A DNA stretch of 42,934 bases from Magnetococcales bacterium (GTDB lineage Bacteria > Pseudomonadota > Magnetococcia > Magnetococcales > JADGCL01): positions 1-42,934 of the forward strand of contig JADGCL010000021.1 of NCBI GenBank assembly GCA_015229005.1. The letters run 5' to 3'. A program made the position numbers and the translations under genes. Position 1 is the first letter of the stretch; each line of letters starts with the position of its first letter. Below, piece after piece: positions 26,357 through 36,269 of the stretch. The notes beneath the pieces were generated by a model that had not been told where the DNA came from, did not search any database, and was given only the letters and a program-made list of their open reading frames with translations.

Positions 26357-27268
26357 TCAATGGTGGAGGATCGGGATCGAAGGTGGTGGGGCTTGGGCGT
26401 GGAGGTGGGCTTGGGCGTGTTGGTGGGCATGGAAGGAGGAACGAGCCAGGGGATGGCTCTCCACCCCTTCGAATCCCATCTCCCGTGCTCTTTGACCGAG
26501 TTCGGCGAACTCCTCGGGAAGCCAGTAACGGATCACGGGGTGGTTCCGCTCTCCCGGTCGAAGGTACTGACCGATGGTGAGCAGGCGGACGCCGGCCTGT
26601 CGCAGGTCCCGCAGGACGCTCTCCACCTCTTCCCGACTCTCGCCGAGGCCCAGCATGAGGCCGGATTTGGTCCGGCTCCCCGCAGTTGCAAGTTCCCCCG
26701 CCCGGCGGAGGAGGGCGAGAGAGCCGGTGTAGTCGGCGGCGGGTCGGACGACGGGGTAGAGGCGGGGGACCGTCTCGATGTTGTGGTTGAAGATCTCCGG
26801 GGCGGTGGCGATCACCGCCTCCAGGGCCCCGGGCTTGCCCCGGAAATCCGGGGTGAGAAGTTCGAGGGTGGGGACGGGGTTCCGCCCCTCCAGTGGTTGT
26901 CGTAGGGCCCGGACGCAGGCGGCGAAATGACCGGCACCGCCATCGGCCAGGTCGTCTCGGGTGACCGAGGTGATGACGACATGCCGGAGTCCCAGCGCGG
27001 CGGCTGCCTGACGGAGGCGTTCCGGTTCGGTCGGATCGACCGCCTCGGGTCGTCCGGGGGTGACATTGCAGAAGGCACAGCGGCGGGTGCAGACCGAGCC
27101 CAGGATCATGAAGGCGGCTGCCCCTTCGTCCCAGCACCCCCCGCGGTTGGGACAGGAGGCGGCCTCGCAGACGGTTGCAAGCCCGAACTGTCCGAGGAGC
27201 GATTTCAACGCCAAGACCCTGGTCGAGGTAGGGGCCTTGACCTTCAGCCACCGGGGTTTTCCGGGCAT
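26357..27268 (-). CDS. lipA: Lipoyl synthase
   Basis: 303 residues. This radical-SAM enzyme inserts two sulfur atoms into protein-bound octanoyl groups to make lipoate. Visible are the auxiliary cluster motif [12 protein letters not shown], the radical-SAM motif CTRRCAFC, and the family blocks [18 protein letters not shown] and LMLGLGE. The C-terminal RSS serine motif is present (ARSSFHA). After it, the usual end is replaced by a His-rich tail ([12 protein letters not shown], then Pro-rich and ending HH). ATG 27268 overlaps the stop of the DHH gene (TGATG). lipB is not in the window. Function is clear; the tail is unusual. Confidence 0.95.
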   Translation of the reverse strand: MPGKPRWLKVKAPTSTRVLALKSLLGQFGLATVCEAASCPNRGGCWDEGAAAFMILGSVCTRRCAFCNVTPGRPEAVDPTEPERLRQAAAALGLRHVVITSVTRDDLADGGAGHFAACVRALRQPLEGRNPVPTLELLTPDFRGKPGALEAVIATAPEIFNHNIETVPRLYPVVRPAADYTGSLALLRRAGELATAGSRTKSGLMLGLGESREEVESVLRDLRQAGVRLLTIGQYLRPGERNHPVIRYWLPEEFAELGQRAREMGFEGVESHPLARSSFHAHQHAQAHLHAQAPPPSIPILHH

Positions 27269-28362
27269 CAGGCCTCCTCGATGCCGATCTTGTTCATGAA
27301 TCGGCGCCGGATCTTGGCATCGAAGGCCCTCCACTTGGTCTGATCCAGCTCCAGGTCGTCCTGGCCGGAGAGAAAACCCAGGGGGATCTCGAAGCCTCCC
27401 GCCATCGCCTTGCCCCCTCCGTAGTAGGAACCGTCATCGCTTTTTCCCAGGGTTTCCTTGAGGAAGGAATCGGGTCCCAGGGTGTTCTTGGTGGTGCGCA
27501 GGGAGCCGTGAATGGCCTCATGTTCATTGGCGCTGCGGACGACGCCGTAGACGACGGCGGTGTGGACATTTTCCTCGGTCAGGAGAAAATCGGCGGCCTG
27601 GGGGATGGCATCCCGCTCCTCGGCGCGCAGGTAGCCGACCCCGGAGAGGCAGAGACCATCCCGGACGACGCGGTTGGCCAGGGCCAGCTTGATCACCTCC
27701 ATCACCTTGTGGCTGCGTTTCTGATGCAGAATGGTGACCAGGATCTCTTTGTCGATGAAGGGTTCGAGAAAGGCGGCTGCTTTGAAGTCCAGAGACTTGG
27801 CATGGACCATGGCCTCGGTATCGGAGACGATGCCGTGCATCAGGGCGGTGGCCAGGCGCCGGTGGTCCGGTCGGCTGGGTTTCAGGGCGAGGAGCCCTTC
27901 GGAGAGATATTCCGCGAAGATCGAGGCGCAGGCACCCACTGGGCGAAGATCAAGGAAGAGAGGGGTGAGCCGACCCTGGTCGTTGTGATGGTCGACGATG
28001 GCGAGAATCGGGACATTCTGTTGTTCCAGAGTCTCGGTCAGGGCCGAGGTGGTCCCCTGATTGTCGACGAAGACCGCTCCCTGGTAGCGTCCCGGGGGGA
28101 TGGCCTCCGGGGTGTAGCGGATCAACTCGATGTCGAGGAGGTTGATCAGCGCCAGGTTTTCCTGGTGACTGATGCGCCCCCCATAGATCATCTCGGCCTC
28201 GATGCCGTTGGCCTCCGCCAGGAGGCAGTAGGCAAAGCCGCAGGAGATGGCATCGGGGTCGGGGAAATCCTGGAGGACCACCGCGTGTCGCTCCCCCTCC
28301 CGTCCGGAGAGGAGGACCATGAGAGCGGCGGAGGGGTTCTCCGGGGGGGGGGTATTGGCCAT
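27268..28362 (-). CDS. DHH-family phosphoesterase (NrnA-like)
   Basis: 364 residues. The DHH motif VDHHNDQG follows upstream metal-binding blocks FPDPDAIS and VFVDNQG, and the C-terminal DHHA1 part is seen at [10 protein letters not shown]. Relatives degrade short oligoribonucleotides, pAp or cyclic dinucleotides; the exact substrate cannot be read here. The DHHA1 motif normally reads GGGH and here has Lys. AGGAG lies 8 nt before ATG 28362. The C-terminal 50 residues ([17 protein letters not shown]...) extend past the DHHA1 core. The position between hisH and lipA suggests operon membership rather than a shared pathway. Confidence 0.87.
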   Translation of the reverse strand: MANTPPPENPSAALMVLLSGREGERHAVVLQDFPDPDAISCGFAYCLLAEANGIEAEMIYGGRISHQENLALINLLDIELIRYTPEAIPPGRYQGAVFVDNQGTTSALTETLEQQNVPILAIVDHHNDQGRLTPLFLDLRPVGACASIFAEYLSEGLLALKPSRPDHRRLATALMHGIVSDTEAMVHAKSLDFKAAAFLEPFIDKEILVTILHQKRSHKVMEVIKLALANRVVRDGLCLSGVGYLRAEERDAIPQAADFLLTEENVHTAVVYGVVRSANEHEAIHGSLRTTKNTLGPDSFLKETLGKSDDGSYYGGGKAMAGGFEIPLGFLSGQDDLELDQTKWRAFDAKIRRRFMNKIGIEEA

Positions 28363-28416
28363 GGCGGGTCTCCTGGACAGCCGGCGATACCGATCATTCC
28401 TGGGAGGGGTAACCGG

Positions 28417-29052
28417 TCAGGGTTTCCACGTCAGAAAATTGGCCAGAAGCCGAAGTCCGTGGTCCTGGCTCTTTTCCGGATGAAATTGAGCGGCGACGAT
28501 GTTGTCCCGGATCACGGCGGCCACAAAGCGCACGCCATAGTCGCTCGACCCTGCCAGGACCCGTGGATCGTCGGGGAGGCAGTGGAACGAGTGGACGAAG
28601 TAGAAGTGAGAGGCGTCGGGGATTCCCTGCCAGAGCTCATGGGGCATCTCCTGGCGGACCCGATTCCAGCCCATGTGGGGGACTTTGAGGTGACGACTGG
28701 GATCGGCAGGATCCGGCATCTCGCGGGAGAAGCCGACGACCCGCCCCCCGATGAGATCGAGACCGGGGTGGGTCCCGAACTCCGTCCCCTCGGTGAAGAG
28801 GAGTTGCATGCCGACGCAGATGCCCAGAAAGGGTTTGCCGCTGGCGACGTGACGCAGGACCGGCTCCCAGAAACCGGTCGCTTCCAGGTTGCGGCGGCAG
28901 TCACCGAAGGCGCCGACCCCGGGCAGGAGGAGGCGGTCGGAGGATTCGATACCCTCGGGGGTATTGCGAACAACGACCCGTCCTCCTACTTTCTCCAGGG
29001 CCTTGGCGACCGAACGCAGATTGCCCGAACCGTAATCGATGACCGTGACCAT
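28417..29052 (-). CDS. hisH: Imidazole glycerol phosphate synthase, glutaminase subunit HisH
   Basis: 211 residues. This class I glutamine amidotransferase supplies ammonia to HisF in histidine synthesis. The start VTVIDYGSGNLRSV, the nucleophile elbow GICVGMQLL with catalytic Cys, and the His/Glu pair in QFHPEKSQ are all present. ATG 29052 has GGTGGG at good spacing; an in-frame ATG lies 12 bp upstream. It follows hisB by 50 bp. hisA and hisF, its usual neighbours, are absent from the window. Confidence 0.95.
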   Translation of the reverse strand: MVTVIDYGSGNLRSVAKALEKVGGRVVVRNTPEGIESSDRLLLPGVGAFGDCRRNLEATGFWEPVLRHVASGKPFLGICVGMQLLFTEGTEFGTHPGLDLIGGRVVGFSREMPDPADPSRHLKVPHMGWNRVRQEMPHELWQGIPDASHFYFVHSFHCLPDDPRVLAGSSDYGVRFVAAVIRDNIVAAQFHPEKSQDHGLRLLANFLTWKP

Positions 29053-29102
29053 GGAACCCACCATTTTCGAAGCGAAAGATCCCGACTCGTCGCCGCTCCC
29101 GG

Positions 29103-29702
29103 TCAGACGCTCAGGGTCCCCTTGGTGCTGGGGATGGCATCCGGGCCGCGACCAGGATCGAGGGCGCAGGCCTTGCGCAGGGCCACCGCCAGGGCCTTGA
29201 AGCAGGACTCGGCGATGTGGTGGCTGTTGCTCCCCGCCAGTGAGGCGACATGGAGGCAGAGGCGACCGTTGTCGGCGAAGGCGGCGAACCACTCCCGGAA
29301 GAGTTCGGTATCCCATTGCCCCACCTTCTCGGTGGGAAAGACCACCTGCCAGGTCAGGTGCGGGCGGTTGGAAAGATCGACGACCACCCGCGCCAGGGCC
29401 TCGTCCAGGGGGACGTGGGCCTCGCCGAAGCGGCAGATCCCCCGACGTTCTCCCAGGGCCTCGCGCCAGACCTGACCGAGGGCGATGCCGACATCCTCGA
29501 CGGTGTGGTGGGCGTCGACGGGGAGATCGCCCCTCGCTTGAACCTCGAGGTCGAAGAGGCCGTGGCGGGCCAACTGATCGAGCATATGATCCAGAAAACC
29601 GACGCCGGTATTGATCCGGGATCGACCGGTGCCGTCGAGGGTCAATGTGACCTGGACCTCGGTCTCGCGGGTCCGACGATCGAGGGAGGCGGTGCGGCTC
29701 AT
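29103..29702 (-). CDS. hisB: Imidazoleglycerol-phosphate dehydratase
   Basis: 199 residues, the normal size for the monofunctional enzyme, without the phosphatase domain of enterobacterial HisB. The manganese-binding motifs are intact: GFLDHMLDQLARHG, DAHHTVEDVGI, and SNSHHIAESCFKA near the C-terminus. It converts imidazole glycerol phosphate to imidazole acetol phosphate. ATG 29702 overlaps the hisD stop (ATGA), showing translational coupling. Confidence 0.97.
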   Translation of the reverse strand: MSRTASLDRRTRETEVQVTLTLDGTGRSRINTGVGFLDHMLDQLARHGLFDLEVQARGDLPVDAHHTVEDVGIALGQVWREALGERRGICRFGEAHVPLDEALARVVVDLSNRPHLTWQVVFPTEKVGQWDTELFREWFAAFADNGRLCLHVASLAGSNSHHIAESCFKALAVALRKACALDPGRGPDAIPSTKGTLSV

Positions 29703-31300
29703 GGCGACTCCTGGAAGGACGCTTCCCCGAAGTTGGTGGCGGCGGTTGTCTGCCCGGGATTCCCGGTCGGGGAGGGGCCTTCCAAGGGGAGGGTGGCCAA
29801 GGCCGGTCCCGGGCCGACGTTGTCGGATGCCTCGCCGGCGACGCCGAGGCCGGCGAGCGTCGATTCCGACACCGGCGAGAGTCCCGGGTGGCCGGCGATC
29901 GGACTCCCCGAGGGGGCAGGGACCGAGGGCGGGGGTCTCTCCGTGGGGGGTGGATCCGCGGCTCCCGTGGGTTCTCTACGGACGGGATCGAGATCGAGCA
30001 GGCGCAGATCCAAACTGAGCCGATGGGCCGAAAGTCCCTCGGCCCTGGCCAGGCGGGAGGCCGCCGGGCCGATGCCGCGCAGGGCCGCCGGCGAACAGCC
30101 GATCAGGCTGGTGCGTTTGATGAAATCGTGAACCCCCAAGGGGCTGGAGAAGCGGGCGCTGCCGCCGGTCGGGAGGACGTGGCTGGGACCGGCGACGTAA
30201 TCGCCGATCGCCTCCGGGGTATAGCGACCGAGAAAGATGGCGCCGGCGCTGCGGACCTGGAGATAATAGGCCTCGGGGTCGGCGACGGCCAGTTCCAGGT
30301 GTTCCGGCGCCGCCTGCGAGGCGAGGCGGCAGGCCTCCTGGAGGTCGCGGGCGACGATGATCGCACCCCGGTCGGCGAGGGACTTCCGACAAATGTCACG
30401 GCGCGAGAGGAGTTCGAGATGGGCCTTCAGTTCCTCCTCGACGGCATCGGCAAGGGGCGAGTGGTCGGTGATCAGGATCGCCTGCGCGGAGGGGTCATGT
30501 TCGGCCTGCGACAGGAGATCGGCGGCAAGCCAGGAGGGGTCGTTGTCCCGGTCGGCGATGACGAGGATCTCCGAAGGGCCGGCGAGCATGTCGATCCCGA
30601 CCCGCCCGAAGAGTTGGCGCTTGGCGGTGGCGACGTAGTGATTGCCGGGACCGACGATCTTATCCACCGCCGGGACGGTGTCGGTGCCGAAGGCCAGGGC
30701 GGCGATGGCCTGGGCCCCGCCGATCCGGAAGATTCGGTCGACGCCGGCGAGCCTCGCGGCGGCGAGGATCAGCGGATCGATCCTGCCCTCCGGGGTGGGG
30801 GTCACCATGACGACCTCTCCCACCCCGGCGACCCGAGCCGGGATGGCGTTCATCAGGACCGTCGAGGGATAGCTTGCGAGTCCGCCGGGAACATAAATTC
30901 CGACCCGGGCCAGCGGTGTCAACCTCTGCCCCAGGGTGACTCCGGTCCGATCCTCGAAGCGGCTCACTCCCATCGTCGGCATCTGCCATCGGTGGTAGTC
31001 CCAGATGCGCCGGGAGGCACTTTCCAGGGTCTTGACCAGGAAGGCGTCGGCGGCCACCATGGCGGCGTCGGCCTCGGCTGCGGAGAAGGCCAGGGTCTCC
31101 CGGGTGATCGGGAAACGGTCGAAGGTGCGGGTGTACTCCAGGAGGGCCTCGTCGCCGCGTTGCCTGACATCGGCGATGATGCCGGCTACGCTCCGCTCGA
31201 TCTCGCGGAGGTCGTCCTCCTGCCAGAGCAGGAGCTTCTCGAAGCGCCGGGCAAAATCATGCTGGCGGGTATCGAGTCTGCGGATGAAGGGCTCGCTCAC
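29699..31300 (-). CDS. hisD: Histidinol dehydrogenase with a C-terminal extension
   Basis: 533 residues; the family is usually about 430. It oxidises histidinol to histidine in two NAD-dependent steps. Conserved blocks include VPGGLASYPSTVLMNAIPA, GGAQAIAALAFGT, KIVGPGNHYVATAKR, AGPSEILVIAD and QAEHDPSAQA. The zinc-ligand block GPSHVLPTGG and the C-terminal EGLSAHRLSLDLRL are also present. After that point about 95 extra residues rich in Pro, Gly, Ser and Ala run into the hisB overlap (29699-29990). GTG 31300 has AAGGAG upstream. It lies 74 bp after murA, a common arrangement in Proteobacteria, although hisG is missing between them. Confidence 0.95.
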   Translation of the reverse strand: MSEPFIRRLDTRQHDFARRFEKLLLWQEDDLREIERSVAGIIADVRQRGDEALLEYTRTFDRFPITRETLAFSAAEADAAMVAADAFLVKTLESASRRIWDYHRWQMPTMGVSRFEDRTGVTLGQRLTPLARVGIYVPGGLASYPSTVLMNAIPARVAGVGEVVMVTPTPEGRIDPLILAAARLAGVDRIFRIGGAQAIAALAFGTDTVPAVDKIVGPGNHYVATAKRQLFGRVGIDMLAGPSEILVIADRDNDPSWLAADLLSQAEHDPSAQAILITDHSPLADAVEEELKAHLELLSRRDICRKSLADRGAIIVARDLQEACRLASQAAPEHLELAVADPEAYYLQVRSAGAIFLGRYTPEAIGDYVAGPSHVLPTGGSARFSSPLGVHDFIKRTSLIGCSPAALRGIGPAASRLARAEGLSAHRLSLDLRLLDLDPVRREPTGAADPPPTERPPPSVPAPSGSPIAGHPGLSPVSESTLAGLGVAGEASDNVGPGPALATLPLEGPSPTGNPGQTTAATNFGEASFQESP

Positions 31301-31374
31301 AGGTTGCCGCGCTCCTTGGATCGGTCGGAACCGGGGAGTGGTCGGGGTCGTCCCGGTCGAGGGGGAAACCCCGG

Positions 31375-32631
31375 TCAGTTGCTCAGTCGCTGGATGTTGG
31401 CGCCAAGGGCCAGAAACTTCTCCTCGATGCGTTCGTAGCCGCGATCGATATGGTAGACGCGGGAGAGGAGGGTCTCGCCGCGGGCGACCAGACCGGCCAG
31501 GACCAGGCTCGCCGAGGCCCGGAGATCGGTCGCCATGACCGGCGCCCCGAGGAGGTGATCGACCCCCCTGACGTAGGCGGTGTTGCCGGCGATCCGGATG
31601 TCGGCCCCCAGGCGCTGAAGTTCGGAGACGTGCATGAAGCGATTCTCGAAGATGGTCTCGACGATCCGGCTGTCTCCGGGGGCCAGGGTCATGAGGACCA
31701 TCATCTGGGCCTGAAGATCGGTGGGAAACCCCGGGTAGGGCTGGGTTTCGAGGTCGATGGCGACCGGTCGGGAGGGGCCGCGCACGCGGATCCAGTCGGG
31801 ACCGGTATCGATCCCGACGCCGCACTCCCGGAGGCGGATGATCGGGTCGGTGAGGGTCTCCGGGTCGGCCCCGGTGAGGGTCACGTCGCCGCCGGTGATG
31901 GCGCCGGCGACCATGAAGGTCCCCGTTTCGATGCGATCCGGGAGGATGGCGTGGGTGCAGCCGTGGAGGGTGTCGACGCCGTCGATCGTTATGGTGGAGC
32001 TGCCGGCGCCGCTGATCCTGGCGCCCATGCGATTGAGACAGTTGGCCAGGTCGACCACCTCCGGTTCCCTGGCGGCATTCTCCAGGATGGTCTGCCCCTG
32101 GGCGAGGGAGGCGGCCATCATGAGGTTCTCGGTTCCGGTCACGGTCACCAGGTTCATCGGGATGATGGCCCCCCGGAGGCGTTTGGCGCTGGCGCGGATG
32201 TAGCCGCCGGAGAGTTCGATGGTCGCCCCCATCTTCTCGAGGCCGCTGAGGTGGATATCGACCGGGCGCGAGCCGATGGCGCAACCGCCGGGGAGGGAGA
32301 TCTCGGCGTGACCGTGACGGGCGAGGAGGGGGCCCATGACCAGGATCGAGGCCCGCATCGTCCGGACGAGATCGTAGGGGGCGCGACAGTTGTTGACGCC
32401 GGCGCCATCGACCTCCACCCCGAGTTTTTCATCGATGGTGATGCCGCAGCCGTGTTGACCGAGCAACTCCACCATGGTCGTCACATCCCGCAGATGCGGG
32501 ATATTCGTCAGGTGGACCCGGTCGGAGGTGAGGAGGGAGGCCGCCATTGCCGGCAGCGTGGCATTCTTCGCGCCGCTGATCGGGATGCTCCCCCGGAGCG
32601 GTTTGCCACCGCGAACGAGTATCTTATCCAT
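31375..32631 (-). CDS. murA: UDP-N-acetylglucosamine 1-carboxyvinyltransferase
   Basis: 418 residues, full length. It catalyses the first committed step of peptidoglycan synthesis by transferring enolpyruvate from PEP. Conserved parts are [16 protein letters not shown], the catalytic loop [14 protein letters not shown] with the Cys that fosfomycin attacks, [13 protein letters not shown]-like [11 protein letters not shown], and [15 protein letters not shown] 32631 sits close after an AGGGA; an upstream TTG at 32667 is in frame but adds unconserved residues. It is the first gene of the leftward murA-his-lipA operon. Confidence 0.97.
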   Translation of the reverse strand: MDKILVRGGKPLRGSIPISGAKNATLPAMAASLLTSDRVHLTNIPHLRDVTTMVELLGQHGCGITIDEKLGVEVDGAGVNNCRAPYDLVRTMRASILVMGPLLARHGHAEISLPGGCAIGSRPVDIHLSGLEKMGATIELSGGYIRASAKRLRGAIIPMNLVTVTGTENLMMAASLAQGQTILENAAREPEVVDLANCLNRMGARISGAGSSTITIDGVDTLHGCTHAILPDRIETGTFMVAGAITGGDVTLTGADPETLTDPIIRLRECGVGIDTGPDWIRVRGPSRPVAIDLETQPYPGFPTDLQAQMMVLMTLAPGDSRIVETIFENRFMHVSELQRLGADIRIAGNTAYVRGVDHLLGAPVMATDLRASASLVLAGLVARGETLLSRVYHIDRGYERIEEKFLALGANIQRLSN

Positions 32632-32768
32632 TCCCTGATTATGGCCCCGGGGACTCTCTTCCGGCAATCCCCTTTGATCACCTTCTTCCGGGTTTCCGCC
32701 GGTGGTTGTCCTCCCCGCCGGTGACGCCGGGAGAAAATGACCTTGCTTCGCCCCCTGCGGGCCTGCCG

Positions 32769-32796
32769 CTACGGCAACCGATCTACGGCAACCGAT
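32769..32796. repeat. Perfect 14-bp tandem duplication across the yhaN-like stop codon
   Basis: CTACGGCAACCGAT occurs twice head to tail (32769-32782 and 32783-32796). Read leftward, the right copy supplies the TAG stop of the YhaN-like gene. It looks like a recent slippage event. Confidence 0.85.
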
Positions 32797-35700
32797 GCAC
32801 GGGGGGCATCATCCCGTCCGCTTCCAGGGCCCCCCGGGCGACGTCGATCAGGTGGGCGTGGTGGGTGAAGAACAGGACCTGGGTACGTTTTCCCAGGTTC
32901 GCCAACGCCCGCATCGCCTGGGCGGCCCGGGCGTCGTCGAAGTGGACCAGGATGTCGTCGACCACGAACGGGAGCGGTTCTTCCCGCTCCTGGCGCTGTT
33001 CGATCAGGGCCAGCCGCAGGGCGAGATAGAGCTGGTCGCGGCTGCCGTCGCTCATGGCCTCGACCCCGAGCCGCTCTCCTCCGGCCCGCATTGCTTTGAG
33101 CCGGGGTTGGTCATCTTCGCCGAAATCCACCACCAGCGTCTGGAAGGATCCCCCGGTCAATTCCCGGAAGAGGGTCCCCGCACGGGTGACGAGCGTTCCC
33201 CGATGCTGCTCCCGGAAACGGGACAAAGCCTCTCCCAGGAGTGCGCTCGCGGCGGTGAGGGTGAGGTAGCGATACCCGTGGCGGCGCATCTCCCCCAGGG
33301 CGGACTCCCGTGCCTGGTCGGCCCTTGCCGCCTCATCGCCGCTCCCCATCCGTGCGAGATCCCCCTCGACCTCCCCCAACCGTTGCGACAGGGCATCGCG
33401 CCGATGGGCAAGATCCCCGAGCTCCCGCCCCAGTTCCTCGATGCGACCGGGGAGGGTATCCGCCTCCTCCCGGTCGCATTCGGTCTCCAACTGCTCCAGG
33501 TCCAGGCCATCCCCATCCTCGAGGAGGCCCCTCTCGAGGTCGCCCAGGCGGGCGAGGAGATCCTCTCTTTCCCGCCAGCGCCGCTCCAGGTCGGCGAGCC
33601 CGTCGGGGTTGGTCAGACCCAGGCGCTGGCCGAGACCGGCGAGATCCGCCTGCCACCTGTGGCACTGCTGTTCCACCGATTCCGTTCGCAAAGCCAGTTC
33701 CGCTCGCTGCCGGCGCCAGTCGGCGGCGAGTCGCGCCTCCTCCCGAGCTTTGGTCAGGCGTGCGCTCAAGGCGGTGATCGCCGTCAGCGGCGGCTGACCG
33801 ACGAGATCCGGGGCCGTGGCTGCCGCCAGGACGGCAATCCTTTGCTGAAATTGCCCGAGGTCGTCCCGTATCTCCTGGAGGCGCCGCCCCAGATCGTGCT
33901 GCCGCTCGCGGCGGCTACCGATTTCGGCCATGAGTTCCAGCAGGGCCAGGATCTCGTGAGTCGATGCTTCGGCGTTTTCCCCCAGTCGTGCCATTGCCCT
34001 CTGCCATCGCCCCTGCCATTGCTCCACCGCCTGTGTCGCCTCTGTTCGACGACGCAAGGCTGCCTCGCCTTTGATGGCGAGCTGGCGCAACTGCTCCTGG
34101 AAGATCTCCCGACGTTCCCGCGCCTTCTGCCGGCGCTCCAGAATCTGTCGGGAGCGTCCGGTCAATTGGCGCAGTCCCTCTTCTTCGCCGGGGGGCGATT
34201 CGCCCAGGTCGAGCAGGGCCGCTGCCAGGCTGCACTTGGCCAGGTCGATTTCGCCTGCCAGGGCGGATCTCTCCTCCTCGAGTTCGGTTCGCTTCTGCCA
34301 CAGGCCGAGCAGGCGCTCGCGGGATTCAAGCCAGGAGAGCATCGCCTCCGGATCCCCCGGGGTGATCCCGCACGGTTGCCAGGCGAGCTTCCATTCCTTA
34401 TCCCACCGGTTGAGGTTTGCCTGCGCTGCGGTCAACCGCCCTTCCGCTTCGGCGGCGAGATGTTCGTCGTGCCGGATCTCCCGGTGCAGGGACTCATGCC
34501 GGGCGACGCGATGTGCCTCCTGGAACCGCTGATCGGCCAGGGTATCGGCCTCGGTCACGAGGAGGGCATAGTGGTCGCAGAGTCCTCCCTGGGAAAATCC
34601 CCCGGAACGGAGGTTCCGCCAGAGCCGGTCCCGAGCCTCGCGACTGGCCGTCAGGGCCTCGCGGGTGGGGAGTTCTCCCCCCCTCTCGATCTCTTCCAGA
34701 GCGCTTTTCCTGGTCCGAAGGGCGGCCCGAATCTCTTCGAGGTCCTGTTCCCCCTGACGTATCCCCCGGGTCAGCTCTTCGAGGCGGCGGCGGAATCCGG
34801 TCACCGTGGCCGGCAGCGGCACCGGCAGGACGACAAGTTCCCTGGCCGGATGCGGTCCGTAAGGTATCGCTGCTGCAGCTTCTTCGAGGCGCTGACCGAG
34901 GTTGCGGAGCTGCCCTGCGATTTTGATGGCCCTCGCCTCGCTCTCGCCGAAGGAGAGCAGCGTTTCGAGAGCGACCTCGAGCCTCTCCAGGGGGGCGGCG
35001 GTCGGGGGCAGCGATTCGAGGCTCTCTCTGGCCTGGCGTTCGCTTGCGGCCAGCTCGGCCAGAGTGTTCCCGGCGATGGCGCACTCCTGGTCGAGGAGAT
35101 CCTTTTCCCGGATCAGGGCCCGAATATCGGCGACCAGGGGAGGGGGGGGCAGGGGCGGTTCTCCGGTCCCGGGTCCCGGTTCCGGCGGGGGCCTTCCGGC
35201 CTTGACCCACAGGAGACGAAGCTCCGCCTCCAGGTGTTGGTACTCGGCCTCCGTCCGGGGCAGTTCGTCATGGGACTTGCGAACGAGGCCGCTCTGCCGC
35301 GACAACGCCTCGATCTCTTCGGCCCTATCCAGAAGCGGGACGGGGATGGTCACTCCGGCCAGGGCGAGCTCCAGCTTCGTTGCCTCCTCCCGGAGGGCGA
35401 GGAGGGTGTCGCGACCCTTCGCCAGGCCCTCCACGGCCCGGTGGCGAAGTTCCCAATCCTCCTGGCTCAGCTCGGGCAGGGGGCCGAGGGTTTCGAGTCG
35501 GGCCAGGAGATGGCGGCGATTGGCCAATGGCCCGAGGTGGCGGCGGATACGGGCCAGGCGGGTACGCCGGCGCTCGCACTCTTCCATGGTCGTCTGCAGC
35601 TTGCTGCGCTCCCCTTCGAGTTGCCGACGCAGCCGCTCGCGTTCTTTCCACTCCCTGGCCGAGAGGGCCTGTTGCCGACTGGCCTTCCGGGCCTGGTCGA

Positions 35701-36265
35701 AATCGGCTTTGGCCTGGTTCATGACCGGCTTCTGGCCGCGATGCTTGAAGAGAGCGTCGGCCTCCTCCCGCCAGCGACGTATCACCCCCTGGAGCCCGGT
35801 CACCCCGGAACTGGCGGCGAAGAGGGCCATGCCGAGATCCCCCTGACCGGCGAGGAGACTCTCCCCCCCCTCGCGGAGCCGTGGTTGATCGAGCCCGAAG
35901 AGTCCCCGAAAGAGCCCTCGATCCACCCTTCCGAGGAAGGGTTCGAGGGCATTGTCGGGAAGGGGGGCCCCGGCGGCATCGAGAAGGGTATTGCTGCGCC
36001 CGCGCCGGCGGCTGAATCGAATCCTCCTGCCGTGACTCTCTTCCAGGCAGGCGCCGACCCGGAGGCTGGCGGCCTCGAAACGAAAATGGTGACTGAGGGT
36101 GTGGTCGAACCCGAAGAGCAGGTCGGTGATGGCGGCCAGGGTGGTCGATTTGCCCGCCTCGTTCTGCCCGAGAATGAGGTGCAACCCCGGGCCGCGCTCC
36201 CCGAAATCGAGGGTGCGACCGGAAAAATGGCCGTAGGCCGTGAGCTCCAGGGAGATGAAATGCAC
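32783..36265 (-). CDS. YhaN-like SMC/SbcC-type AAA ATPase
   Basis: 1,160 residues. The N-terminal half-site begins with [20 protein letters not shown] and the Walker [11 protein letters not shown]. Then comes [16 protein letters not shown], typical of the YhaN/SbcC-like family. Two long coiled-coil arms rich in Glu, Arg and Leu fill about 170-1000. The C-terminal half holds the signature-like segment [20 protein letters not shown] and Walker [13 protein letters not shown]. It starts 4 bp after the metallophosphoesterase gene, so the two probably form an Mre11/Rad50-like nuclease complex in DNA repair. The stop codon falls in a 14-bp tandem duplication. Confidence 0.92.
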   Translation of the reverse strand: MHFISLELTAYGHFSGRTLDFGERGPGLHLILGQNEAGKSTTLAAITDLLFGFDHTLSHHFRFEAASLRVGACLEESHGRRIRFSRRRGRSNTLLDAAGAPLPDNALEPFLGRVDRGLFRGLFGLDQPRLREGGESLLAGQGDLGMALFAASSGVTGLQGVIRRWREEADALFKHRGQKPVMNQAKADFDQARKASRQQALSAREWKERERLRRQLEGERSKLQTTMEECERRRTRLARIRRHLGPLANRRHLLARLETLGPLPELSQEDWELRHRAVEGLAKGRDTLLALREEATKLELALAGVTIPVPLLDRAEEIEALSRQSGLVRKSHDELPRTEAEYQHLEAELRLLWVKAGRPPPEPGPGTGEPPLPPPPLVADIRALIREKDLLDQECAIAGNTLAELAASERQARESLESLPPTAAPLERLEVALETLLSFGESEARAIKIAGQLRNLGQRLEEAAAAIPYGPHPARELVVLPVPLPATVTGFRRRLEELTRGIRQGEQDLEEIRAALRTRKSALEEIERGGELPTREALTASREARDRLWRNLRSGGFSQGGLCDHYALLVTEADTLADQRFQEAHRVARHESLHREIRHDEHLAAEAEGRLTAAQANLNRWDKEWKLAWQPCGITPGDPEAMLSWLESRERLLGLWQKRTELEEERSALAGEIDLAKCSLAAALLDLGESPPGEEEGLRQLTGRSRQILERRQKARERREIFQEQLRQLAIKGEAALRRRTEATQAVEQWQGRWQRAMARLGENAEASTHEILALLELMAEIGSRRERQHDLGRRLQEIRDDLGQFQQRIAVLAAATAPDLVGQPPLTAITALSARLTKAREEARLAADWRRQRAELALRTESVEQQCHRWQADLAGLGQRLGLTNPDGLADLERRWREREDLLARLGDLERGLLEDGDGLDLEQLETECDREEADTLPGRIEELGRELGDLAHRRDALSQRLGEVEGDLARMGSGDEAARADQARESALGEMRRHGYRYLTLTAASALLGEALSRFREQHRGTLVTRAGTLFRELTGGSFQTLVVDFGEDDQPRLKAMRAGGERLGVEAMSDGSRDQLYLALRLALIEQRQEREEPLPFVVDDILVHFDDARAAQAMRALANLGKRTQVLFFTHHAHLIDVARGALEADGMMPPVHRLP

Positions 36266-36269
36266 GCGG

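Noticed and set aside
27508-29475. 655-codon plus-strand frame opposite hisB, hisH and the DHH gene
   Set aside because: It crosses three well-conserved minus-strand genes and has no recognisable domain.
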